Source of the DNA: Streptosporangium saharense
GTDB taxonomy: Bacteria > Actinomycetota > Actinomycetes > Streptosporangiales > Streptosporangiaceae
Assembly (NCBI RefSeq): GCF_014203715.1
Contig: NZ_JACHJP010000009.1
Location: 186,001 to 250,000, forward strand
Reading direction: 5' to 3'
DNA length: 64,000 nt
Part shown: in pieces, positions 57,182 through 64,000 of the stretch
Layout: every line of letters begins with the position of its first letter
How positions within the stretch are numbered: position 1 is the stretch's first letter
Notes under the pieces: generated by a model
What the model saw: the letters and a program-made list of their open reading frames with translations, nothing else
The model's database searches: none
What the model was told of the DNA's origin: nothing
Made by a program: the position numbers and the translations under genes

Positions 57182-58186
57182 GTGGCGGCGCTGTCCCGTT
57201 CAGGCCGGTGGCGGGGCGCGCTCAGGGGGCTGACCGCCTCCGCCGCCGTCGTCGTGCTGTGCGCCGTACCCCAGGCGGAGGGCAACGCCGCACCCAAGCC
57301 GACCGCCAAGCAGCTCCGCGCGGAGCTGTCACGGCTCCAGAAGCGCTCCGAGTCCATGATCGCCGAGTACTACACGGGACGGGTCGCGCTGCAGAAGGCC
57401 GAGAAGGCGGAGAAGGCCGCCTCCGGCGAGCTGCGGCGGGCGCAGGCGGACCTCGACCAGGCCTCGCGGGAGATCCGCCTGCTGGCCGTCCAGCGCTACC
57501 GCACCGGGGGCTCGGGATCGCTGCCGATCGTGATGGGCGGCGGCGACCCGGCGAACCTGCTCGACCACATGGCCCTCATGCAGCAGATCACCCGGGACCA
57601 GGAGGCCAGGATCGGCGGGTTCGCCCAGGTCAGGGACAACTACCGGCAGGCGAAGACCTCGGCGGCGCAGCGCGCGGGGGAGCTGCGCGACTCACTGAGG
57701 AAGCTCGACGAGCAGAAGCGGCGGACCCTGGAGCTGATCGACAAGATCAAGGACAGGATCGACCGGCTCTACCCGACCCCGGGACTCAGGAGGGCCGACG
57801 GCACCTGGGTCCCCCAGCTTCCCTCGGGCCCCGACAACATCACGCCCAGGATGCGCCTGATCCGCCAACTGATCGCGCAGCGCTTCAGTCCCCACTTCGG
57901 CATCGGCTGCTACCGCGTGGACGGCGGCATCGCCGGGGGCGGGGAGCACCCCCTCGGCCGCGCCTGCGACTTCATGATGAGCACGGGCGGCGCCATGCCG
58001 ACCGCAGGCAACGTCAGGCTCGGCGACGAGGTGGCCGCCTGGGCCATCAAGAACAAGGACCGCTTCGGCGTCAAGTACGTCATCTGGCGCCAGCGCATCA
58101 ACTCGGGCTCCGGCTGGCGCGGCATGTCCAACCGGGGCGGCGTCACCGCCAACCACTACGACCACGTCCACATCTCGGTCTACTGA
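57182..58186 (+). CDS. Secreted coiled-coil protein with VldE-like C-terminal domain
   Basis: A 334-residue exported protein. The signal peptide (LRGLTASAAVVVLCAVPQAEGNAA) precedes a coiled-coil (about 40-195; LRAELSRLQKRSESMIAEYYTGRVALQKAEKAEK), like the N-termini of actinobacterial NlpC/P60 and FtsX-partner proteins. The C-terminal 110 residues (FGIGCYRVDGGIAGGGEHPLGRACDFMMS, ending NHYDHVHISVY) form a VldE/ARB_07466-like domain with candidate metal ligands His, Asp and HVH. A peptidoglycan hydrolase role is likely but unproven. The GTG at 57182 follows AAGGAGA. Confidence 0.85.
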   Translation: MAALSRSGRWRGALRGLTASAAVVVLCAVPQAEGNAAPKPTAKQLRAELSRLQKRSESMIAEYYTGRVALQKAEKAEKAASGELRRAQADLDQASREIRLLAVQRYRTGGSGSLPIVMGGGDPANLLDHMALMQQITRDQEARIGGFAQVRDNYRQAKTSAAQRAGELRDSLRKLDEQKRRTLELIDKIKDRIDRLYPTPGLRRADGTWVPQLPSGPDNITPRMRLIRQLIAQRFSPHFGIGCYRVDGGIAGGGEHPLGRACDFMMSTGGAMPTAGNVRLGDEVAAWAIKNKDRFGVKYVIWRQRINSGSGWRGMSNRGGVTANHYDHVHISVY

Positions 58187-58201
58187 CGAAGGCCCCGGGC
58201 C

Positions 58202-59131
58202 TCAGGCGAGGTCGAGCACCGCCTTGCCGTGCAGGCGGCGCCCGAGGAGGGCGTCCACGGCCTCGGACGCCTCGTCCCAGCCGCCGCGCCAGGTGATCTC
58301 GGGGCTCAGCGTGCCGTCCGCGACCCGCTGGGCCAGCCAGGTCAGGTCCCGGTCCAGTCCGGGGCGGAACAGCAGCATGAAGGTGACGATCGAACGGTCG
58401 TCACGCCCTGGGCCGCTGAACATGGCGCCGAACGGGAAGCTCTCTCCCTCGCCCGTCGAGTGCCCGACCGCGACCAGCGTGCCTCCCGCGCCGAGCCGGT
58501 CGAACGCCTCGACGAGCTGCGGCCCGCCCACCATGTCGAGCACGCCGTCAAGCCCGCCGTCGGCCAGCGCGGGACCGGCCACCACCTCGTGGGCGCCCAG
58601 GGCGCGCAACGCCTCGCCGTGCTTGGCGGGGTCACCGGTCGAGGCGATCACGTGGGCGCCCCCGAGCCTGGCGAGCTGTACGGCGTAGCGGCCGACACCC
58701 CCGGTCGCGCCGGTCACCAGGATCCTGCGCCCCAGGGTGGGCCCGATCCGGTGGAGCGCGTGCAGCGCGGTGCCCGCCGCGACCGGGACGGTGCTGATCG
58801 CGCCCGGATCCGCGTGCTCGGGCGCCACCCCGATCCAGCCGGTGCGTACGGCGCGCAGCTCGGCCCAGCCCCCGCCCTCCCCGAGGGTCACGACGGGGGT
58901 GCCCACGGCCGGTCCCGACCCGTCCGCCGCCGCCTCGACGACGACCCCGGCGGCGTCCCAGCCGAGCACCGTCCCCTCCTCGGCCCCCTCGATGCCGTGC
59001 TTGACCTCGCCGTAGTTGAGCGAGGTCGCCGTGACCCGGACCAGCGCCTCGCCCGGGGCGGGAACCGGTTCGGGGACCTCACCCACCCGCAGGCCACCGG
59101 GAACGGAACGGTCGACGATCAGCGCGCGCAT
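58202..59131 (-). CDS. Zinc-independent alcohol dehydrogenase/quinone oxidoreductase (MDR family)
   Basis: A 309-residue medium-chain reductase. Catalytic N-terminal domain: RVTATSLNYGEVKHG and GWDAAGVVVE; cofactor motif GATGGVGRYAVQLARLGGAHVIA. No structural-zinc cysteines are visible, which fits quinone oxidoreductases that use NADPH. GAGGAG precedes the ATG at 59131. It is divergent from a TetR gene across a 15-bp palindrome and is presumably its target. Confidence 0.9.
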   Translation of the reverse strand: MRALIVDRSVPGGLRVGEVPEPVPAPGEALVRVTATSLNYGEVKHGIEGAEEGTVLGWDAAGVVVEAAADGSGPAVGTPVVTLGEGGGWAELRAVRTGWIGVAPEHADPGAISTVPVAAGTALHALHRIGPTLGRRILVTGATGGVGRYAVQLARLGGAHVIASTGDPAKHGEALRALGAHEVVAGPALADGGLDGVLDMVGGPQLVEAFDRLGAGGTLVAVGHSTGEGESFPFGAMFSGPGRDDRSIVTFMLLFRPGLDRDLTWLAQRVADGTLSPEITWRGGWDEASEAVDALLGRRLHGKAVLDLA

Positions 59132-59155
59132 GGCGCTCCTCTCGAATGTCCTAAA

Positions 59156-59170
59156 TGCCACTCAGTGGCA
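59156..59170. promoter_or_regulatory. 15-bp palindrome, presumed TetR operator
   Basis: TGCCACTCAGTGGCA has perfect 7-bp arms around one base and lies between the divergent oxidoreductase and TetR genes. A TetR dimer here would cover both promoters. Confidence 0.65.
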
Positions 59171-59213
59171 CAAGCCTACAAGCGGCATATGCGTTCCGGA
59201 TACACTGGGGTGG

Positions 59214-59906
59214 GTGACCACCGACATCTCCGCGCGGGGAAAGCTCCCGCTGCGGGAGCGCAAGAAGCTCAGGACCAGGGCCGCGCTGGTCGACACCGCC
59301 CTGGCGCTCTTCACCGAGCGCGGCTTCGACGGGGTGACCCTCGACGAGCTGTGCGAGACCGTCGAGGTCTCCAAGCGCACCTTCTTCAGGAACTTCGCCG
59401 GGAAGGAGCAGGTCGTCTCGGCTCCGCTCGAAGCGATGTGGAACGGCCTGCGGGACGACGTCGAGCACCTGGAGTTCGGCCACGCGCCCGTCTTCGAGGT
59501 GCTGCGGGAGACGCTGCTCGCCACGCTCACCCGCATGGACGACGGCGACGGGGCCTGGGCGGCCCGCGTCCGGCTGAGCAGGGAACTGGCCGAGCGCACC
59601 CCGTCGGTCGCCGCCCACGAACTCCAGTACTGCGACCGCACGAGCGCCGCCGTCGAGGCGACCCTGCGGCGCGAACTGGGGCTGGATCCCGGCGACCCCC
59701 GGCCGAGGCTGGCGCTGGACCTGCTGGTCGCCTCGTTCCACGCAGCCCTGCGCGCCTGGACGGCCAGGCCCGGCACCCCCGCCCACACGGATCTCGTGGC
59801 CGACCTGCGCGCCGTCTTCGCGGCCGTCCCCGAGGCGCTCACCTTCGGCGCGCACGGCCCGTCAGGGCGGCAGCACCACGCCGCCCGCGACGCCCAGGAC
59901 GAGTGA
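59214..59906 (+). CDS. TetR-family transcriptional regulator
   Basis: A 230-residue regulator. HTH: TRAALVDTALALFTERGFDGVTLDELCETVEVSKRTFFRNFAGKE. The C-terminal part (VRLSRELAERTPSVAAHELQYCDR) resembles the MftR-like TetR group. The GTG at 59214 has no ribosome site; a TACACT box ends seven bases before it, so the message may be leaderless. Its 3' end overlaps convergent nuoN by 45 bp. Confidence 0.88.
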   Translation: MTTDISARGKLPLRERKKLRTRAALVDTALALFTERGFDGVTLDELCETVEVSKRTFFRNFAGKEQVVSAPLEAMWNGLRDDVEHLEFGHAPVFEVLRETLLATLTRMDDGDGAWAARVRLSRELAERTPSVAAHELQYCDRTSAAVEATLRRELGLDPGDPRPRLALDLLVASFHAALRAWTARPGTPAHTDLVADLRAVFAAVPEALTFGAHGPSGRQHHAARDAQDE

Positions 59907-61253
59907 GGCGGTCGCGGCGGCGTAGGCGGTCAGGGCCGCGCTCCGCACCGGCACATCCCCGCCGGGGGAGGGGGCCGGCCGGAACACCGGGACGATCCAG
60001 CGCAGGTAGTAGAAGAGGCTGGCGACGGTGTTCAGCGCCGCGACCACGGCGAGCCAGGCGTAGCCCCCCTGCCACACGGCGGTGAAGGCCATGACCTTGC
60101 CCAGGAAGACGGCGGTCGGCGGGGTCCCGGCGAACCCGAGCAGGCACACGGCCAGGGCGCAGGCCAGGGCGGGGGAGCGGCCGGAAAGGCCGGGGTAGCC
60201 GTCCAGCGTGTCGCGTCCCGTGGCCACGACCACCGCGAAGGCGCCCAGGTTCGTGACGGCGTACGCGCCGAGGTAGAACAGCAGCGCGGGCCGCGCCAGC
60301 GGGGCGGGCACCGCGACGACGGGCAGCAGGAGATACCCGGCCTGGCTGATCGTCGAGTAGGCCAGCAGCCTGCGGACGTTGGTCTGGCGGAAGGCCGCGA
60401 GGTTGCCCAGCGTCATCGTCGCGACGGACACCAGCGCGAGCAGCAGCCGCCAGTCCGCGGCCGAGGAGGTGAGGAACTCCTCGGCCATGCGCAGCAGCGC
60501 GGCGAACGCGCCGAGCTTGGGGACCGTCGTGACGAACGCCGCGACCGCCGCGGGAGCGCCCTCGGTCACGTCGGGCACCCAGAAGTGGCCGGGCACCCCT
60601 CCCGCCTTGAACATCACCCCGGCGAACAGCGCGACCAGCGCGCACACCACGGCGGCCTGGGGTACGGCCCGCAGCGCCCCGCCGAGTCCCGGATACGCGC
60701 TCGTGCCCGCCAGGCCGTACAGCAGGGTCACCCCCGTGAGCGTCAGCACACCGAGGAAGGCGCCGACCAGGTAGTACTTGAGCGCGGCCTCGGTGCCGGG
60801 GGCGTCGCCGGACAGCCCGGCCAGCGCGTAGCCGGGCACGCTCGCCAGCAGGTAGGCCGCGACGAGGACCAGCAGGTCGCCCGCGCCCGCCAGCGTGACC
60901 GTGCCCAGGGCGGCCAGCGACATCAGGACGTGCGCCTCCGGCCTGAGCCCTCCGCCCCTGGCAAGCACGCCCCTGGCGAGCACGAGGCAGGGCAGGGTCG
61001 CGAGCGCGGCCACCCCCCGCACGACGTTGGTCAGCGGGTCCAGCACGTAGGAGCCGAAGACCGTGCCGCCGGGGGAGAACGCCGCGACGACGGCCGTGAC
61101 CAGGCAGCCGGTCAGGCCGAGCGCGCAGAGCCACGCCACCCACCGCGCGCCGCCCTTCGGCGAGACCGTGAGCGCCAGCAGCCCCAGCACCGCCCCGAAC
61201 AGCACGAACAGCTCCGGCAGCAGGTCGAGCGGGTCGTCCCGCATGCCGTTCAC
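59862..61253 (-). CDS. nuoN: NADH-quinone oxidoreductase subunit N
   Basis: A 463-residue antiporter-like complex I subunit with about 13-14 membrane helices. Conserved elements include SLAALGTVTLAGAGDLLVLVAAYLLASVPGYALAG (with the helix 5 glutamate region changed here to LLASVP), GVMFKAGGVPGHFWVPDVTEGAP (Lys and proton-channel helix) and RRLLAYSTISQAGYLLL. It is last in the leftward nuo cluster; nuoM's stop overlaps its ATG by 4 bp. The GAP-type loop after VTEGAP is typical. Confidence 0.92.
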   Translation of the reverse strand: MNGMRDDPLDLLPELFVLFGAVLGLLALTVSPKGGARWVAWLCALGLTGCLVTAVVAAFSPGGTVFGSYVLDPLTNVVRGVAALATLPCLVLARGVLARGGGLRPEAHVLMSLAALGTVTLAGAGDLLVLVAAYLLASVPGYALAGLSGDAPGTEAALKYYLVGAFLGVLTLTGVTLLYGLAGTSAYPGLGGALRAVPQAAVVCALVALFAGVMFKAGGVPGHFWVPDVTEGAPAAVAAFVTTVPKLGAFAALLRMAEEFLTSSAADWRLLLALVSVATMTLGNLAAFRQTNVRRLLAYSTISQAGYLLLPVVAVPAPLARPALLFYLGAYAVTNLGAFAVVVATGRDTLDGYPGLSGRSPALACALAVCLLGFAGTPPTAVFLGKVMAFTAVWQGGYAWLAVVAALNTVASLFYYLRWIVPVFRPAPSPGGDVPVRSAALTAYAAATASLVLGVAGGVVLPP

Positions 61254-62743
61254 CGGCTCACCAGCGAGACGAGCGCGGCGGCGGCCGGTTCCACGAAGGC
61301 CAGCAGCCAGTGCGGCGCGACACCGATCACCGCCGACAGGACCAGCAGCGGGGCGACCGCCACCAGTTCGCGGGGCCGTACGTCAGAAACCAGGGGCGTC
61401 AGCTCCCCGGGGGCGCCGAGGAAGGCGCGGTGCAGCATCCGCAGCATCAGTGCCGCGGTGACCAGGATGCCGAGGACCGAGACCGCGCCCGCCACGGCGG
61501 CGCCGGGGACCCCGGTCCCGACGACCCCGGCGAAGATCTGGAACTCGGCGATGAATCCCGAAAGACCGGGCAGGCCCAGCGAGGCGAACGCCGCGACCGC
61601 CGTGAGACCGGTGAGGACCGGGGCGACCCCGGCGATCCCCCCGAACCGGCCGAGGTCGTAGTCGTGCGCCCGGTCCCACAGCACCCCGGTCAGCAGGAAC
61701 AGCGCCCCGGTGACCAGGCCGTGGCTGACCATCTGGACGACGGCCCCGCTGACGGCCAGTTGCCTGGCGTGCGTGTCGCCCGCGACCAGGCCCGCCGCGC
61801 CGAGCGCCAGCACGACGTAACCCATGTGGTTGACCGAGGTGTAGGCGACCAGCCGTTTGACGTTCTCCTGGGCCAGGGCGACGAGCGCGCCGTACAGCAC
61901 GCCGACCACGCCGACCAGGACGAACACCCAGGCGCCGCGCTGCCAGGCGCCGGGCAGCATCGGCATCGCGATCCTGGCCAGGCCGTAGACGCCCATCTTC
62001 AGCATGACGCCCGCCAGGATGGCCGAGCCCGCCGCGGGCGCGTCGGTGTGCGCGGGCGGCAGCCAGGTGTGGAAGGGGACCGTCGGCGTCTTGATCGCCA
62101 GCCCGATCCCGACCGCGAGCAGCACCAGCCCCGCCGTGCCGGACGCCTCAGCGAACGGCGGCTCGCGCGTCAGGTCCACCATGTCGAACGTCCGGCCGCC
62201 GCCTCCCAGATAGAGGCCGATGAAGCCGAGCAGCAGCGCCAGCGAGCCGAGGAAGGTGTACAGGAAGAACCGCAGCGCCGAGCGGTAGCGGTCGCCGTGC
62301 CCCCACCCGGCGATCACGAAGTACATCCCGGCGATCGACAGGTCGAAGAAGACGAAGAACAGCAGCAGGTCCAGCGCCGCGAACAGTCCCGTGCAGACGG
62401 TCTGCAACCCCAGGAACAGCGCGGCGTACGGCCTGGCCCGCGTGGTCCGCCGCGCCGAGTAGAGGGCGCACGCCAGGAACAGCAGCGCGGTCATCGCGAC
62501 CAGCGGCAGCGACAGGCCGTCCACGCCCACGTGGTAGCCCGCCCCCAGCGCCGGGATCCACCGGGCCCGTGTCTCGTAGCCGATCCCGCCCCGGTAGCCG
62601 TGCCACATCACGACCGTCAGCAGCAGGTCCACGGCCGCCGCGGCGATCCACACCGCGACGGCCCCCCGGTCCCCGATCCGGGGCAGCGCCAGCAGCCCCG
62701 CGGCCACCAGCGGCAGGAAGATCACGACGGTCAGCACGTCCAC
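61250..62743 (-). CDS. nuoM: NADH-quinone oxidoreductase subunit M
   Basis: A 497-residue complex I subunit with about 14 helices. Family motifs are YHVGVDGLSLPLVAMTALL, FFVFFDLSIAGMYFVIAGWG, AIKTPTVPFHTWLPPAHTDAPAAGSAILAGVMLKMGVYGL and VKRLVAYTSVNHMGYVVL. The conserved helix 5 glutamate that NuoM normally shows (xLxFEx.LIPMY) reads FDLSIAGMYF, i.e. Asp instead of Glu. It overlaps nuoL at its start (13 bp) and nuoN at its end (4 bp). Confidence 0.93.
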   Translation of the reverse strand: MDVLTVVIFLPLVAAGLLALPRIGDRGAVAVWIAAAAVDLLLTVVMWHGYRGGIGYETRARWIPALGAGYHVGVDGLSLPLVAMTALLFLACALYSARRTTRARPYAALFLGLQTVCTGLFAALDLLLFFVFFDLSIAGMYFVIAGWGHGDRYRSALRFFLYTFLGSLALLLGFIGLYLGGGGRTFDMVDLTREPPFAEASGTAGLVLLAVGIGLAIKTPTVPFHTWLPPAHTDAPAAGSAILAGVMLKMGVYGLARIAMPMLPGAWQRGAWVFVLVGVVGVLYGALVALAQENVKRLVAYTSVNHMGYVVLALGAAGLVAGDTHARQLAVSGAVVQMVSHGLVTGALFLLTGVLWDRAHDYDLGRFGGIAGVAPVLTGLTAVAAFASLGLPGLSGFIAEFQIFAGVVGTGVPGAAVAGAVSVLGILVTAALMLRMLHRAFLGAPGELTPLVSDVRPRELVAVAPLLVLSAVIGVAPHWLLAFVEPAAAALVSLVSR

Positions 62744-64000
62744 CCCGTGAGCGCGATCACCACGGCCAGCAGCAGGAGCCAGACCGCCGCCTGGGCGAGG
62801 TAGGTGTGCACCAGCCCGGTCTGTGGCCTTCTGGCGAGTACGGCCAGCTCACCCGTCCCCGTCCCCACGTCACGGACCAGACCGTCAACCCCGGCCTCGG
62901 CCTTCTCCCGCAGCAGCCTGGCCAGCGCCGTCCCCGCCCTGCCCACGCCGTTGACCGCGCCATCGATGACCCGGTCGTCGAAGCGCGCCAGCGACCTGGC
63001 CAGCGCCATGACGGGCCGTACGACCAGGAAGGACGCGGCCCGCTCAAGGCCGAGCCAGTCCCGCGCGCCCGGCAGGCTCCACGGCACGCGCCACTTCAAG
63101 CCCGCCGCCGTGACGGCGAGTGCGAGGACCCCGGCGAGCAGCAGCCCACCGGCCCCGGGGCCGGGCTCGCCGTCCGCCCCGAGCAGGCGCCGCCAGGCGT
63201 CGAACACCGGGGGCAGCCCGACGAGACCGAACGTCGCCGCCGCCAGGGCCAGCACCGGAAGCGGCAGCCGCTCCAGCGGGCCGGGCCGCCGCCACCCCCG
63301 AACGTCCCCCGAGGCCCACACCGCCGCCACGGCCTTGGCGGCGTAGGCGGCGCTCAGCAGTGCGGCGGCCAGCGCGACCGCGTACAGCCAGGGCGACCAC
63401 CGCGCCGCGACCGTCAGGATCGACTCCTTGGTGACCCACAGCGACAGCGGCGGCACCCCGCCGAGCGCCAGCGCGCCGACCCCGAACGAGACCCCCACCA
63501 CCCGGTCACGCCGGGCCGCGCCACGCAGTTTCCCCAGGTCCCTGGTGCCGAGCGCGGCCAGCCACACGCCCGCGCACAGGAACAGCAGGCTCTTGACCGC
63601 GGCGTGCGCCACCAGGTGCGCGGCCCCGCCCGCCAGGGCGCCGACGCCCGCCGCCATGACCATGAAGCCGAGCTGGGCGCAGGTCGAGGCGGCCAGCAGC
63701 TGCTTCAGGTCGCGCTGGGCGAGGGCGACCACGCCCAGCAGCAGCGCGGTCAGCGCCCCCGCCCACGCCACGAGGTGCATGGCCCAGCCCGTCGCCGCGA
63801 GCAGCGGGCGCAGGCGCAGCAGCAGGTAGGCCCCGGCGGCGACCATGGTCGCCGAGTGGAGCAGCGCCGAGACCGGGCTCGGGCCGACCATCGCGCGTGA
63901 CAGCCAGAACGACAGCGGGAGCTGGGCTGACTTGCCGAGCGCGGCGGCGACGACGCCCGCGGCGACCAGGTCGCGCCACGGCCGGGCGCCGTCCGCCAGA
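62731..64000 (-). CDS. nuoL: NADH-quinone oxidoreductase subunit L (3' part, start outside window)
   Basis: At least 422 residues are visible; the 5' end lies beyond the right edge. The frame enters as LGKSAQLPLSFWLSRAMVGPSPVSALLHSATMVAAGAYLLLRL, the conserved NuoL core with the channel lysine (GKSAQ) and the histidine helix. DLKQLLAASTCAQLGFMVMAAGVGA follows, then VTKESIL and a hydrophobic end (AVWLLLLAVVIALTGWTC). It is the third antiporter-like proton-pumping subunit; upstream nuo genes should follow to the right. The canonical LPDAM is here LSRAM. Confidence 0.92.
   Translation of the reverse strand, partial: LADGARPWRDLVAAGVVAAALGKSAQLPLSFWLSRAMVGPSPVSALLHSATMVAAGAYLLLRLRPLLAATGWAMHLVAWAGALTALLLGVVALAQRDLKQLLAASTCAQLGFMVMAAGVGALAGGAAHLVAHAAVKSLLFLCAGVWLAALGTRDLGKLRGAARRDRVVGVSFGVGALALGGVPPLSLWVTKESILTVAARWSPWLYAVALAAALLSAAYAAKAVAAVWASGDVRGWRRPGPLERLPLPVLALAAATFGLVGLPPVFDAWRRLLGADGEPGPGAGGLLLAGVLALAVTAAGLKWRVPWSLPGARDWLGLERAASFLVVRPVMALARSLARFDDRVIDGAVNGVGRAGTALARLLREKAEAGVDGLVRDVGTGTGELAVLARRPQTGLVHTYLAQAAVWLLLLAVVIALTGWTC

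Noticed and set aside
58190-58202. Terminator hairpin between the VldE-like gene and the oxidoreductase
   Set aside because: AGGCCCCGGGCCT is palindromic but has only a one-base centre, so it cannot form a normal hairpin of useful length.

Overview
The window is very GC-rich with strong G/C third-position bias, many GTG starts, a type II NADH dehydrogenase, SigB/F-type stress regulation, an ANTAR protein and an AftB/ZomB-like integral membrane glycosyltransferase. This points to a soil actinobacterium. A member of the Streptosporangiales (Streptosporangium or Nonomuraea type) is my best guess, inferred from gene content and not proven. No phage, insertion sequence or CRISPR array was seen. 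One tRNA (Pro, GGG) is present.

Layout. 1-6.3 kb: the tail of a membrane protein, an array of about eleven degenerate 31-bp tandem units, an ArsR regulator divergent from an old-yellow-enzyme reductase, an AftB-like membrane protein, an XRE-cupin regulator divergent from a methyltransferase/DinB pair, and a secreted SRPBCC protein. 6.5-7.9 kb: an SDR and a divergent TetR sharing a near-perfect operator. 8.0-24.8 kb: a large catabolic locus. Twelve leftward genes (FAH-type hydrolase, extradiol dioxygenase, FAD hydroxylase, SMP-30 lactonase, CUT2-type ABC importer, 2,3-dihydroxybenzoate-type decarboxylase, aldehyde dehydrogenase, two SDRs, thiolase) face a rightward GntR regulator, acetoacetyl-CoA synthetase and SDR. 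The whole locus is bracketed by two nearly identical terminator hairpins. Its logic is import, decarboxylation, hydroxylation, meta ring cleavage, hydrolysis, then acetoacetate activation and thiolysis. Orsellinate/orcinol-like phenolics would fit.

24.8-31.4 kb: proline catabolism (pruA, pruB, divergent PucR regulator), a MarR/VOC pair, PaiB and a GT4 glycosyltransferase. 31.5-39.1 kb: a stress-signalling block (SpoIIE-like phosphatase with unusual active-site motifs, GAF-ANTAR protein, STAS antagonist, SigB/F-type sigma factor, RsbW-type kinase), then NDH-2 and a three-gene operon of envelope-associated unknowns, two of which share a domain. 39.2-40.0 kb: an HTH protein and tRNA-Pro.

40.2-48.6 kb: a luciferase-like monooxygenase plus a complete peptide/nickel-type ABC importer, and 6 kb away a TetR/MFS divergent pair. 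All carry the same palindrome, CTGAGG-N3-CCTCAG, so they look like one regulon. 48.7-56.2 kb: a phosphoribosyltransferase/dienelactone-hydrolase pair, an SDR, a MarR regulator and a branched-chain-amino-acid-type ABC importer whose LivM and LivG are fused. The MarR and importer promoters share a motif. 56.6-59.9 kb: an orphan BlaI-type repressor, a secreted coiled-coil VldE-like protein, a quinone oxidoreductase and a TetR. 59.9-64 kb: nuoN, nuoM and the 3' part of nuoL, the end of a complex I operon that continues past the right edge.
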